Assembly (NCBI GenBank): GCA_022579005.1
Contig: MU401556.1
Coordinates: 1 to 64,000 of the forward strand
Length of the DNA: 64,000 bases
Reading direction: 5' to 3'
DNA from: Poronia punctata
Lineage: Eukaryota; Ascomycota; Sordariomycetes; Xylariales; Xylariaceae
Below, piece by piece: positions 33,158 to 45,456 of the stretch. How positions within the stretch are numbered: the first letter of the stretch is position 1; the number at the start of each line of letters is the position of its first letter. Under the pieces are notes generated by a model. The model was not told the origin of the DNA and searched no databases. It worked only from the letters and a program-made list of their open reading frames with translations. A program made the position numbers and the translations under genes.

Positions 33158-35276
33158 GATGATTGTATTTGTTTGTTTGTTTTGATTGTAGGTGAATTTG
33201 AAGAAATTTTTTGGGTGATGTAGAGATGGAGGGGGAAGAGGAAAATAGGTGAATGAGAATGGTAAAAGAAATAATGTGGGTTGTACCCTTCCTTATAAAC
33301 AGCCCCTACTAGTCTAAGTTCTCTGTACTGGGTTCACCTGGACAACGCAAATGCAGCTTTTCTCCCTTTTCTATTTCATAATAGCATAGTAGAACAACAG
33401 TGAAGAAAAAATTATTTTCTTCATGGATGATACCCAATCTCCATTGGCGGGGTTGCCTGTTGCTAGGTACATATGCTACCCCACCTTATCACAATGGAAG
33501 AAAAAGAGTTAAATGCACCACCAACTACATACATACATCATGTACATGGTACACTGCTTTCCATTCCGTAAACAATGGTATAGATGAGTCACTTGTAGAA
33601 GTTAATCACTGTTCAGTCTGAAATTGTTATCTATTAATACCATTGTTGTTTATTGCTCTACTGTAGTTTGCTTGTCTCCATCTCCAAGTAGGTATGGGAA
33701 TGTTTACTACCAAAATCGCATGCAGAACTTTTTTTTCTACTTGATCCCCTCCCCCTCTTACTGCTATAGGTTAGACGCACTACCCCTCTCTACGTGGCAA
33801 ACCTCAACAATTCTAGGTTAGGTCAAGGTACCTACCAACTAGATGAGGGGGGCAATTTTTCTCATATGTTCCTCTGGTCGGGATGAGAAAGCCCTGTCTG
33901 TATGTACCTACTCGGTAGTCTAGGAAACGGATATCTCGTTACTCTTTTTCAGCACTGGGACCCTGGGAATTTGATATGGCAAGTTAAAGTAGGTACTTAC
34001 CTGAACCTCGGACCTCCACGTAGGTACCCCTTCCATTTTTATGTACATACATGTACATAAAATTGGTTATGTTAGGTACTTTATACATAAGGTAAGTACC
34101 TACGCTAGTCTAGATCCCGATCCACCTTTACAAGCGTCGTCAGTCAGTCAGTCAGTCATCATCCTTGTCTTCCAAGTCTTTGTCTTGTTCGCAGTCCCTG
34201 TTTTTTTTTTTACTAAGGAAAGTTTTTTTTTTTTTTTTGTTGTTCTGCCCCCTTCTGTCAATGTCAGGGTTGTAAAATCTTGGCGTACGGGTTAAGATAA
34301 GGAAGCGGTCAGGGATTTTTTTTTTTTCATGTTTAAATTTTATATTGGTTGGTCTGATCGGAGAGGCAAAAATAATGCCGTTGTTCTTGTTTTAGCGTAA
34401 GGGACTAACCTAGGTACTTTGACTAAAATTTTAGGTTCGGGTTAGAAGTGAGTACGCGTAAGGTAGGTAAGTAGGTAAGTAGGTATGTGGGACGATTTGA
34501 GGGGCAATTTATTTCCAGACAAGGAGGGGGAGAGAGAGAAGAAGGAAGGAGGGAAAAAAATTGGCGTTTAGATGGGGAGAGGGAGGTTTGAATTGCTTTG
34601 GAAGTTTGGGATTCTTATATATTAAGATTAATTAATGAAAACGTTGCTATGCTATGCTATTCTATATATATATATATGACTTTGATGCTGCGCGGCGGCA
34701 AGCGATGCGATGCGATGTAAGAAGGGGAAGGAAAGACGTGTAACAAAGATCTACCATTTATAATGTGTAGTTAGTTAGTTTATCATACCCAAGCACGCTG
34801 GCTTGTTGGTTGGTTGGATCTGTTTCTCTCTCTATACAGAAAAGAAGAAAGAAAAGTATGCAGAGGAAAAGAAATGGAAAGAAACAGTTCCCCGTCTTCG
34901 AGGGAGAAAAAAAACTCCTTGTAACCCCAACCCCGTACTCTTTTATCCCCCTTCCTTCATAGTGTGTAATGTATGTATGTCGTATGCATATCGACGTGTA
35001 TCTCATCTAGGTAGGTATCCTGTAATTCCCCGTCTATCATGGTCTGGCTTAACGCGGGTGAGGGTATGGGGCGAAATAATCGTCGTCGTCGCCTGCGGTT
35101 TATAAAAAAAGCAAAAAAGAGACAAACAGAGGTGTCGTTATACTAAAACGCGTCAACAAGGAAAAAAATCATAAGCAAGCAGGAATGAAATGGAGAAAAT
35201 CAAGCAGCCAGACCCATCATCTAAAATCGCAAATAGAAAATGTGCTTTGTTCCCATCTTCTATCCACCAAGCATTT
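33158..35276. other. Long intergenic region with simple repeats
   Basis: No supported gene over about 2.1 kb. Contains GTCA repeats at 34137-34160, several T runs of 9-16 bases (34200-34330), GTAGGTAA repeats at 34462-34485 and a TATATATATA run near 34665. T-rich and repetitive, consistent with promoter and untranslated sequence of the flanking genes. Confidence 0.5.
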
Positions 35277-36557
35277 TCAAAGTAAAATCGCATAGCTTTC
35301 CCTGCGTTTCCGGGGCAAAAGAGGTCGTTCGTGCGCCAGTTTATCGTTGACGGATTTGACGGGAGTAGTTCGGATAGCCTTGGCGGCGACGTAGCTGGTC
35401 TCGATCAGATAGTCGAGGAGCTCGGTGACCTCTTCGTCTGTACCAAGCTCATTAAAGAACTCGAGGAGGCGCAGGTTCGGAGGCACGCCAAACGAGTCGA
35501 GGCGGGGCTTGCGAGACTTTCTGCCGAAGAGTTGCCAGTCCCAGTTGACGCGCAGAGTGCTGAGGGCTTCGAATTCGCGCATGCGCAGCGACCGACGGCT
35601 ACCGAGGGTGGGGAAGTCGATAGTGATGCTCTGCAGCGTTTTTGATTGCGAAGACAGCGCCACGATGTAGTCTCCCATGTTATCGGAGCTCTCTTCTAGT
35701 TCTGGTGTGGGGTCCGCGCTCTGCGTCATGACAAACTCTTCTAGAGCCTCGGGTAGTTCCATTACATCGCCCAGCGCATCGTCGCTGATGTCGCACTCGA
35801 TGAGGTGCAGTCGCTTCAAGGGCAGCATATGTGGCCGCTCGTTGAAGTTGAAGCCGCGGTAGTCGAGTTTGGCGCGCCGGATGTACAGCGTCTCGAGCGT
35901 GGGGTGTGCGAAGATGTGTATGTTCTCGCGCAGGTCCCAGTACGCGTTGTCGGGGCATTGGTAGAAGAGGCTGCATGAGCGCAGGCAGGTGAGGTCGAAC
36001 GGGCCGTTGAATAGGGCGCCGATGCCCTCCAGCAATGTGACCGGGACAGAGATCTCGAGCTCCTGCAGATTCGACATGGCGGAGATGGTCTGTGAGAGGC
36101 TGTCCAGATGCGCGGGAGTGCAGTGTGTATGGCCGAGCTCCCCGTTGAGAATCAGGTGCGAGAGCTCATTTTGGGGGTACTCGAGACTGGCGAAGTGGAT
36201 GGCAGACCCGCGGCGCACCCGGCGTGATAGCGACTGGCCGAATACGAGATGGTGCTCCGGGTTGCCGAAACGGACCTTGTTGTAAAGGATCGAGTCGGCT
36301 ACTTCGTGCCAGGACCGGTTGACGCGCGACACACTGCAAAGGTCGTTGCGTGAGATGGCCTGGAAGATTTGGGCTAGGATCGAGTCAGGCAAGTCAGCCA
36401 GACGACGGCTCTTGTTGCTGTTACCGTTGACATGGCCGTTTGTGTTCCCGTTCTCGTTCCCATTCCCGTTACTGCAGCCGTTGGTCATCTTACCGTCGCG
36501 CTTGACGGCCTTGGTGGTTGTCGGACTAGGTCCAGAGGCGTCAGTATCGCGCGACAT
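35277..36557 (-). CDS. F-box protein with leucine-rich repeats
   Basis: Intronless, 426 aa from the ATG at 36557. Residues 17-50 are a low-complexity stretch rich in G and N. An F-box follows at about 51-95 (LADLPDSILAQIFQAISRND, then VNRSWHEVADSILY), the docking site for Skp1 in SCF ubiquitin ligases. The remainder has irregular leucine-rich segments (LQELEISVPV, LETLYIRRAKL, LKRLHLIECDI, LEEFVMTQS, LRLLEFFNEL) that would form a curved substrate-recognition surface. The family is large in fungi and the substrate cannot be guessed. It acts in cytosol or nucleus. Confidence 0.85.
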   Translation of the reverse strand: MSRDTDASGPSPTTTKAVKRDGKMTNGCSNGNGNENGNTNGHVNGNSNKSRRLADLPDSILAQIFQAISRNDLCSVSRVNRSWHEVADSILYNKVRFGNPEHHLVFGQSLSRRVRRGSAIHFASLEYPQNELSHLILNGELGHTHCTPAHLDSLSQTISAMSNLQELEISVPVTLLEGIGALFNGPFDLTCLRSCSLFYQCPDNAYWDLRENIHIFAHPTLETLYIRRAKLDYRGFNFNERPHMLPLKRLHLIECDISDDALGDVMELPEALEEFVMTQSADPTPELEESSDNMGDYIVALSSQSKTLQSITIDFPTLGSRRSLRMREFEALSTLRVNWDWQLFGRKSRKPRLDSFGVPPNLRLLEFFNELGTDEEVTELLDYLIETSYVAAKAIRTTPVKSVNDKLAHERPLLPRKRRESYAILL

Positions 36558-37977
36558 TGCTTTTCGACTTTGTTATTTTTCGATGGGCAAATGTCGCTGT
36601 ACTGTGCTGGTCCAGTAGCTCGCCGGTCAAATGCGGATGTGGATCTGGGGAAGTTAAATGACAGCGGGCTAACGATTATTTAGACAGGGCACCTTGATGG
36701 AGTGAGATCTGGCGAATTTCACCAACCTTGCTTTTTCCGGCTCCTGTTTGTGCTAGCTTTTGCTGTTGTGGATCGACGCACCGCCACAGAGACTGTGGGC
36801 TTACTTGATACGGATACCCTGGTCCCGTTGGTTGGCTGGTAAAATCTAACTAGGGAATTATCGTTGATCGTACTTGTTTTATAAGAGCTAGAAGGTCTTG
36901 GCTCGGTCTCGATGTTGGATCAATGAAGTCAGGAGAGGTCGATCGGTGGAGGATTTACAACAAGCCACAAAACAAAGGATGTTGATCTTTTTATATGGTA
37001 AACTCTGATCTATGCGGGCACTGCGGGATAAACCAAATCATCCACGCCGTGCTAAATACGAGCACTTAAACTTTGAGAAAGCTTAATTTCAGGAAGAGAA
37101 TGTCCGCTATGCAAGTACAAACTCAAAAGTACGGAAGAGGGAATTAAAAAGATGAAGAGAGAGAAAAGGGACTGGAAGTTGAATGTTGCCGTAACATTGG
37201 CGCATGTCAATCCCGATGCACGTCCAGGATGTAAGTCCCGCCTGCATGTCTTGTCCGAATGATAAATGAACTCCATGCAACCATATGCGACGTGGCTTAG
37301 AGAGCAGGGGGACAGGGCTGGCCACACACTTCCCACTGTCCCAGAGGCAGCTGTAAAGAACAAAAATAGCATTCGGGGTAGCAATCGCCGCAATCAGCTT
37401 ATCATCACCTTGTCATACACTGCAATTCCTATCCGCCCTTTCTTCAAACTTGCTTTAACCCAGTCACCCAGTGCCAGCTTAAGCCCTATTTCTTGATATT
37501 CCCAGATCGCCGGCTTGGGGACATTTTATATGGATTATGTATCTAGTACCGCGTCCACTTGATATAGTGTTGCATTACAACTAACCCATTCAACATTTGG
37601 TAGATTGAAGCTTCCTCTTGAGGAAATTGTGCATACCATTATGTCGGTCGGAGCCAACAATGTATCTACATGTGGTCAAGTGCCTCGGTTTAGGAATGTA
37701 CTCGTACCTGCCTGCTGCCAACCACATCGGCGGAGACTAATGTAACAAGTCTACCTACACTGGCACGACTGGCATGTTTGGCCCTTGGTTCCTGGCAGCC
37801 CTGGTTCCCCTTTGCCACTGCACAACTGTCAACGTATGCTTCGCGTTTCTTGATTAGGTTCAAGATGTTTGTGATCTTGATCAGATATAGACTCGTATTG
37901 TTTATTTCTCCATCGACGCTGTATATTGTACATGGAAGGATACATTGAAGAGGACTTTGGCCCTATTTACCCTATAG
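36558..37977. other. Intergenic, no supported gene
   Basis: Lies between the F-box gene promoter and the AT-rich transposon. Normal base composition; no domain-like frame on either strand. Confidence 0.5.
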
Positions 37978-37979
37978 TA

Positions 37980-38075
37980 TAGTTGTTTTTAAACGAAGTG
38001 TCGGTAGAGCTATACTGCGCTAAATTGCAGTGTACTGTTTTTTCTAACTACCTTACTTTTTTAATTTTTTTACAT
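37980..38075 (+). repeat. Left terminal inverted repeat
   Basis: About 95 bp. Shares GTGTCGGTAGAGCTA, GCGCTAAATTGCAGTGTAC and CTTTTTTAATTTTT with the reverse complement of 42255-42349. It is much less AT-rich than the interior. Confidence 0.85.
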
Positions 38076-38528
38076 TTTTTACTATTTTTAATTAAATTTT
38101 GCGTTTTTTAAAGCTATATAACTGCTTAAAACAGTATTTTTAAAGGTTATAGCTAAAAAACGTGCTAAAGTAGCCCTTGCTACTTTAAATGCTTTAAAGG
38201 CAGCTTAATTACTATTAAAATTATAATATAAGTAACTAATATACTAGTTTTTTTATAGTTATAAACTTTAACTTATATAAAGCTAATTTTATATATAAAA
38301 ATATTAAAAGTATTGCTAATAATGTTTATTATACTTTTATTACTACTTTTATTATTGCTTTTATTATTAATTAAATCTTAGTAATTAATTTTATAGCATA
38401 AAAGCTAGCTAAGTTAGCTTAAAAAGCGTTAACTTAGCTATATAAGGTTTAAATTAACAATTATTTAATTTAATAATTTTACTAATAAAAAAATTATAAT
38501 ATTACTTTATAAAACAACTTTAAATATA

Positions 38529-38621
38529 GCTAAAGCTAAAGCTAAAGCTAAAGCTAAAGCTAAAGCTAAAGCTAAAGCTAAAGCTAAAGCTAAAGCTAAA
38601 GCTAAAGCTAAAGCTAAAGCT
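38529..38621. repeat. (GCTAAA)n hexanucleotide repeat
   Basis: About 15 uninterrupted copies of GCTAAA inside the mutated transposon. It may have expanded after mutation, since the repeat is perfect while its surroundings are degenerate. Confidence 0.9.
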
Positions 38622-41600
38622 TTGCGTTATAAGCTTACAAGCTAAAAAAAACTAATTAAAAAGCTTGCTAAAGCTTTAAAAACATTAAAAACGCGCAAAT
38701 TACCTTTTGCTACTTTATTAGTTACTTTGCTTAATAAATTTAAAAGCTTTAATAATAAATTTTATAGCTTTTTTAATTTATTAGTATTGTAGCTGCTTTT
38801 ACTAGGCTTTTTAAGCTTTTTAGCTAATAAAGTAGCTTTTATAAGTAAAGATTTTAAAATTATTAATAGCTTTATTAACTTTATTTTTTTAAGCTTAATA
38901 AAGCTTTTATTATATTTTTTAAAAATTAATTTATTAAGTATTATAAAGTTGCTAATTAATAAAAAAGTAAGCAAATTTTATATTTTTTTTTAAAAAAAAA
39001 GCACTTATTATTATAAGTAACGCTTTAAACTTTAAATTTTAAGTTTATTAAAATTACTTTAGTAATAAAAAAAGCTATAATAATATATTTACTAAAGTTA
39101 ATATATATATTAATAATATTTTTAGTAGCTGTTTTACTTTTAAACTTATTTATATAAAAGTTAAAGTAAGCTAATAAAGTGCTATATAGCTAGTAGCTTT
39201 ATATTTAACTACTTTATTGCCTTATATTTATATTAAACTTAGCAATATTAACAGCAAAGCTATTATAATAATAGTTATAAGTAAAAGTAAAAGTAATAGC
39301 ATTTTTTTTATTACTTATTTTTTTAAGTTAATTTTTAAAAAAGTGCTTATAATAGCTATGCTTATAGTGCTTATATTAGCTAAAATACTAATGTTTATAA
39401 AAGTATAAAAAATATGCAGATTTTTATTATATTTTTATATAAAATAATATATAGTATATTTTTTATATATATTATATAAATGTATATTGTTTTTAACTAA
39501 GCTAACTTATATATTATAAACTATTTTTAAAAAACATTATTAATATTAAAGCAATTTTAGTATAAAAATTTATTACTAGCTATATTTACTTTTTAATAAA
39601 ATTAAAATACTTTTATGCTTAATCTTGCTTTTAAGCTTTTTATTTTATTATATACTTTATTTTTTTTAAGTTTAGCTATAAAAAAAAGCTTATATAATAC
39701 TATTTTACTATATTATAAAAAGTTTTTTTAAAAACTTTTTTACTTAGTTAAAAAGCTTATTAAAACTTTACTAAATATTTTTAGTGCTAACTTAGCTTAA
39801 AATGCTATAATTATATTAATAAAAAAGTTTTATTTTACTATTTTAAAAGTTTATATTATTATTATATTAATAATATTAATATAAAAGTATAGTTAATAGC
39901 TATTTTTTAAAACATAACTATTAAAAAAACGCTACTAGTAAACTTATTAAATAAGTATTATTAACTTTATATAGCTTAAAATATTAAATTTACTTTTATT
40001 AAAAACTAGCAAGCTACTATTGCTAGTAAAAGTAATAATAAAGTTATAAAGGCTATAATTGCTAAAATAAAGCCTTTATAAAGTTTTAAATACTATAAAA
40101 GCTAAAAAGTAACTTTATTTAATATTAGCAATTTAGTTAATAATATAGTAATAAAGCTAAAGTTAATTAACATAGCTATAGCTTTTAATAATAAGCTTTT
40201 TTACTTTTTACTTTTTTAATAAAGCTACTTTTATTTTATTAATACTTTTTAACTAAGTTAACACTATTAATAAGGCTATATAGCTATATTACTTATTAAT
40301 TATATAGCTTTAAAAGCTAATATAGCTTTTTATAATATTAACTTTATATTATTACTTATTATGCTACTATTAAAAGCTTTTAAAAAGCTTTTTAGCTTAC
40401 TAATTAAAAGCTTTTTATTTTTAATAATAAATATAAACTATATAAACTTTATAAATAATTTATTAAAATACTTTAAAAGTTAAATTAGCTTTTTAATTAC
40501 TAATTTTATTATATTATATACTACTTTAATAGCTGCTAATATAACCTTTTACTAGCTTTATTACTTAAAAAACTAGTAGTTTAAATAATATTATATTATA
40601 CTTATTATATATATATAAATATAGCACTTTACTACTAAATTTATTAAAAATAAAGCTAAATTTAAAAGTATTATAAAGTAGTTAACGTTAAATAAGCAGC
40701 AATAAGCTTTTTAAGCCTTTTAATTAACTAGTAAATTTGCTATTACTTTTTTTATTTATTTATAGCTTTTTAATTTATTTTATAATAGCTATTTTACTTT
40801 TAATTAAATTTAATAAACTATATACGCTAAAATAATTATATAAACTATATAAAATAAGTGCTAAAAAATAAAAATAATAAAAATATAAATAATAATAATA
40901 AAATATAAAAAATAAAGGCAATACTAACGTTTATTTTTTAAATTTGCGCTATAAAATATATTAAATTATATTAAATTATATTTAAATTTACTAGTGTTTA
41001 ATATTATTGCTAGCGCTAGCGTTTTTAAAGTAACTTTTAATTTTTTTAATTTAGTTACTAACTTTATAGTAATAGTTTATAATAAAATCTTTAAATTTAT
41101 TAGTATTTTTAAAGCTATTTTTTTTTTACTTAGCTTGCTGCTATATATAAGCTTTTAATATTTTTTAAAAAAGCTTAATAAAGTTAAAATTAAGTAAATA
41201 AAGTAGCAAAAACTACAATTTAATATTAAATTTATTTTTAAGCTTATAAATAAATTTAAAATAGTAAAAAAAGGCGTTATTTATAACTAATATTAACTTA
41301 AAGCTAAAAAAAAGATTTATTAATAGCATAACTTTATATTTTAACTACTACTTAAAGCTTAAAGTTTTTAACTTTTTTAAATAAATAAAAGTAGCATTAT
41401 AAAGTATGCTATTATATATAATAGCTAAAAGTATATTATATTGCATACTTTTTTAAAAAATTTTAGTTATAAAAAAGGTATAACTTTTTAAAGCTTACTT
41501 ATTTTGCTTATTTATATTTTTTTTATTAACTTTTAATTTATTAATAAAAATAAATATATTAGCTATAAAAAAAACTATTTAGTACTTATAAAATAGCTAT

Positions 41601-42254
41601 TTTATAAGATTTTATTAAGCAAGCTTAATTTTTAGCTTTTTATATAACTAGTAATGCTTTTATAAGTAGTTAAAAATAATTAAAAAGCTAATATAAACTT
41701 TATATTTTATAGCTAAAAACTACTATATTTTATTAAAGTAAAAGTTAAGCTTAACTTTTAGTTTTTTAATAAAGTAGTTAAAAGCTTATAAAAATAGCTT
41801 TAGTATATTATAATAGCTTTTTTTTTTAGTAAACTAGCTATTTTTACTTTTTAAGTTATATAAAGCCTTTGCTTATTTAATAGTATATTAGCTATAGTTA
41901 AGCTATATAGCTATTTATTTAGTAGTTTAGTTACTTTTAATAATTATAGCTAGTAAATTTAAACGTTTAAAAAAAGTTAATTAGTAGCTAGTAGCTATTT
42001 TAAATAAAATAATAACTAAAAATAGCTTTAAATATAGCTAAAAATAAAAAAATAGCAAAGTAGTAAATAGTTTATATAAATTAAATTTAATTATAATAAA
42101 TACGTTTATTAGCTTATTTTTGCTTTAAAAAACGCAAAAAACATATTTTTAAATTTAAAAAAGTATAACTTTTGTAAATTAATAATTATACTAATTTAAA
42201 GCTATAAAGATAGCTTTAAAAAGCGCTAGATTTAGTTAAAAAAGGTAATGTAAA

Positions 42255-42349
42255 AAAAGAAAAATTAAAAAAGTGAGGTGGTTAAAAAAAACGGTACACT
42301 GCAATTTAGCGCGGTGTAGCTCTACCGACACTTTGTTTAAAAACGACTG
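42255..42349 (-). repeat. Right terminal inverted repeat
   Basis: Inverted match of 37980-38075, and the less mutated copy: it keeps C where the left copy has T at several CpA or CpG sites. Confidence 0.85.
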
Positions 42350-42351
42350 TA

Positions 42352-42820
42352 CGCGTATACAATGTGGCCTACACACATCGATACTGTGAAACTCTTTGGC
42401 ATTCGTCACCTACTCCGCCAGTCCGCCAAGTCCGCCCAGGGCCCCCAGGCACCCAGGCACCCCAGGGTTGTCCCTTCCATGATGCACAGGTTTAGTTTGC
42501 GAATGTACCACAACCCGAAGAAAATAGGTACGGCTTTACTAGGAAAGGTCTATCAATTGTCCGGACCAAAACTCCGAAGTCAATGGTACACCGTACGTGC
42601 ATGAGGCTCGTGCTCCCCTACAGTTAAAATACCTACTCGTATCCGGTAGCTGCCCGGAGTCCTACGTAGAACTAACCCAGGTAACCAGGTTACATGTATT
42701 GTACGCGTATGTAAGTTACAAGTCCACAATTTACCAACTTGAAAGGCCACTTGAAGAGTAACTCCAGCGTTTCCCCCCTCCTCGATACGTAGGACGGTGC
42801 TTAGCTCCGGGGGCCGGTAG
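42352..42820. other. Intergenic, downstream of the fusion gene
   Basis: Normal composition resumes immediately after the transposon. An 80-codon frame at 42362-42604 has no domain-like features. Nothing else seen. Confidence 0.5.
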
Positions 42821-45102
42821 TCAAAGTAGGGTAGGGGTATTGAAAAGCCTATTACCCGTGTCTGTCATACCACTGCCCTTGTATTTGTTCTGAGACAAAC
42901 GAAGCGCGACCAGGAACAGTCTATAGTCGTGCGATAGAATATCGGCCAGCTCGCCCTCGACTGTGCACTGGTTTTGGACGACGCCGGCAACCACGACGAT
43001 AAGGACGTCGGTGGAAATGGAACGAATGTGTCGGATAAACTCGACGACCGATTTTCCCGTGTTGACCACGGAGTCGACAAGGACCACAACCCTTTTCTCC
43101 TTGAGATGATTCATCGTTACGTCGACAGGATCTTTAGCGTGTATGAGCACTACAGTTCCACGTCAGCCGTTTTGAAGTCGGATAAATGAAGAAGCCGAAC
43201 ACGTATTCTCGTTTACAGGACAGCGTGTCCCGTCCGTTTCAGCCCGGAAAGCGAGCGATAAAGAAGGGAAAGTGACATAGAGGACGAGTACAGTGATTAC
43301 TTGAAGAGGTACTTACTCGCACGTGGCAAGGCCGAATTGACGCCAGACGCCATTGGTTCTCCTCCCCTCATCAGGGCCACGATGGCCGTCTTATCCTCCC
43401 ATCGTAGATAGTGCCCATCCGTCAACTTACCTTGAACGTGAGGGATCCTCACGACCTCGAGGCCGAGTACTTGGGTTAGGAATTGTACTGCAAGGTATTT
43501 CCCTACGTTATGGTGGGCTTTTCGCAGGGACGGGCCACTGACCCGAGCATCACGCATCGGCCTGGCGAGAAACTTAGTCGCGGGTTCGTCTGTCGCATGG
43601 ATGATTTGCGACTGGACATCAGGTCCCTTGCGGTGGCGCAGCACTGAGTAGAGAAAGTCTCGACCTTGCAGCTTGACTATGGGCACCAAATGGTTTGGTA
43701 ACCGGGGCGAAGACCGACTAGGGAGCAGGAGCTGACGTAGCGATCTGTGGTCAAATTTGAGACCAACCCGCGACCCGCCCAAGACAGCATCCCGTAAGAT
43801 GTCGTCCATGGTTTCGCTCCTATACTTCTTCTCGCCAACTATAACAACGGCCAGATGGGCTTGTGACAGCATTGGCATGTCCATGGGGCTATCGCCAAAA
43901 GCAACCACATACTTGCCAACCGCCTTGAAAGACTCGACAATGTAGCGCTTGGTTAGAGGAGTCACGTTGACTGCATCGATACGACCCCCGCCAATGACTG
44001 GAATGGCATCGAATAAACCTTCCGCTCTCAACACCTTCTCCCAGACGCGACCCAGCCCACAAGTGACCACAACCGCGTCCACATGTTTTTGCTCTTTCAC
44101 GAGCCGTAGGAACGACACGATTTCCGGATGCATCTTGATGTCCCCCGCAACGTGATCACATACCCTATCGAATTCGTGATCATCGGCGACCTCTTCATAC
44201 AAGAGCGTAGCTTGTCGAAAGGCCGTGGAAGAATAACCCAGGGGCCCGCCAAATAGATCTTTCAACGGGTCATCGGCAAACCCCTTCTCGACCTTGTTGT
44301 TAATGGACCAGAATATGTGTCCCGCGTCTTCCGGAGCCAGCGTCCTATCGGCATCAAATACCAAAATAGTTCCAGAGCAACGGATAGTGATATCCGACAG
44401 CAGAGTGTCGATCTGTTGACAATTGCTTCGTTCATCATAACTCGCAAAGTTCCGTATCTGTTTCTTTGCCCGGTCCACCAACTTGTCCTGATTAGACAGG
44501 AGGCTAAAAAGTATAGCATTCTGACGACAAAGAGCACGGAGTTGGGCCCTCTCAGCCTCTTGCCACAATTCTAAATGCGAAACGGACGAAGCCGGACGGG
44601 TTCTGGTGTCGTCATTTTGTCGACGGTCATGCATCAGCTCCGGATTAACATCCAGATACAATATATGAGTGTATATCTCCAGATCGCGCGCGGTATAGAC
44701 GAGGTCTTCCGTCTTGCCTTCCTCCCAAAACATGAAATGTCCCGTCACAATTCCCGCTTTGCGACTTTCCGCACACTCTTTCTGGATTATGCTGATGGCG
44801 CTTTCTCGATAACGGACTTTTTCTTCTTTAGGTAGTCCACGGAACTCGTCGAGACCACCGGGTACAAGCGACTCGATGACTTTGGATCCTTCGTAATATT
44901 TGAAGTTGTCGCTGCCTAGCTCTCTCGAAAGAGTGTTTAGCAAGAAGGTCTTTCCGCAGCCTGGAAGACCGTAGAGACCGATGATGACGGGTCCTTTTTT
45001 CTCGTTTGGGGTCCACCCGTATGGGTTCGACATGATTCCGGTCAGGTACTGAAGTGTTTTCTCCTTGGGGTTTCCGTCGAGGGGAGTAGGTGTGGGAGGC
45101 AT
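42821..45102 (-). CDS. P-loop kinase / HAD phosphatase / uracil phosphoribosyltransferase fusion
   Basis: Two exons, 45102-43317 and 43149-42821, joined in phase 1 (GTAAGT donor, CTGAC branch, GTAG acceptor), 704 aa. Three domains in order. (1) A P-loop ATPase or kinase with Walker A GLPGCGKT at 45-52, about 35-220. (2) A haloacid-dehalogenase phosphatase with motif I FDADRTL (Asp250 and Asp252), motif II Thr347 in VVVTCGL and motif IV GDSPMD (403-408). (3) A uracil-phosphoribosyltransferase-like domain, about 465-704, with MRGGEPMA, the PRPP loop VDSVVNTGKS (620-629) and the ending GSGMTDTGNRLFNT. All catalytic motifs look intact. UPRT makes UMP from uracil and PRPP, and the other domains suggest kinase and phosphatase steps on a nucleotide-like substrate. 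The joint reaction is unknown. Probably cytosolic. Confidence 0.88.
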
Positions 45103-45306
45103 GTTGCTTATCAGAATGAGTAAGTATGTGAGCGAGATGACTGTTGGGTGTTACAGCTTTAGGTCTGGAAAGGTGGTGGGAAATCCACAACTTATAAACC
45201 AGTCAGAAGTGGCATCAAAAGCATCGGATGGATGCCTTGGATACTTTAGACTCCGATGAGGGAGCAACGTCCTTTGTTGGTGCTTTGAAGAAATGTTCAC
45301 GCAGCA

Positions 45307-45456
45307 GCGCAATGAACAATATTCGTTGTCCGGATAAGTAAACGGACAGGCTTGCACGAATAATGATTAGTGTCCGTTGTTTGGTTAGGCAAACGGACAT
45401 GCTGCACGCACGCGCAATGAAGGGTATTCATTGTTTGGATATTTCATGGCAAACGT
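45307..45456. repeat. Three degenerate direct repeats of about 50 bp
   Basis: Units at about 45307-45350, 45352-45401 and 45402-45456 share the pattern CGCAATGAA or CGAATAATGA, then ATTCGTTGTCCGGATA or GTCCGTTGTTTGGTTA, then (C/T)AAACGGACA(G/T)G. They lie 200-350 bases upstream of the fusion gene start and could be regulatory or a relic repeat. Confidence 0.5.

Larger units (their letters stand above)
37978..42351. mobile_element. RIP-mutated 4.37-kb DNA transposon with terminal inverted repeats
   Basis: A block of extreme AT content bounded by matching inverted repeats: left from 37980 and right ending at 42349, each flanked by TA (37978-37979 and 42350-42351). The right terminus read inward is CAGTCGTTTTTAAACAAAGT; the left reads TAGTTGTTTTTAAACGAAGT, so most differences are C-to-T, as RIP would produce. 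TA duplication and a CAGT start are hallmarks of the Tc1/mariner/pogo superfamily. The interior has no surviving open frame, and transposase motifs cannot be read. At 4.37 kb it is longer than typical fungal Fot1-type elements, so it may carry extra cargo or nested insertions. Confidence 0.8.

Noticed and set aside
38762..39408. Lysine/isoleucine-rich frames in the AT island (70 and 63 codons)
   Set aside because: They follow from the extreme A/T content and carry no protein-like pattern.
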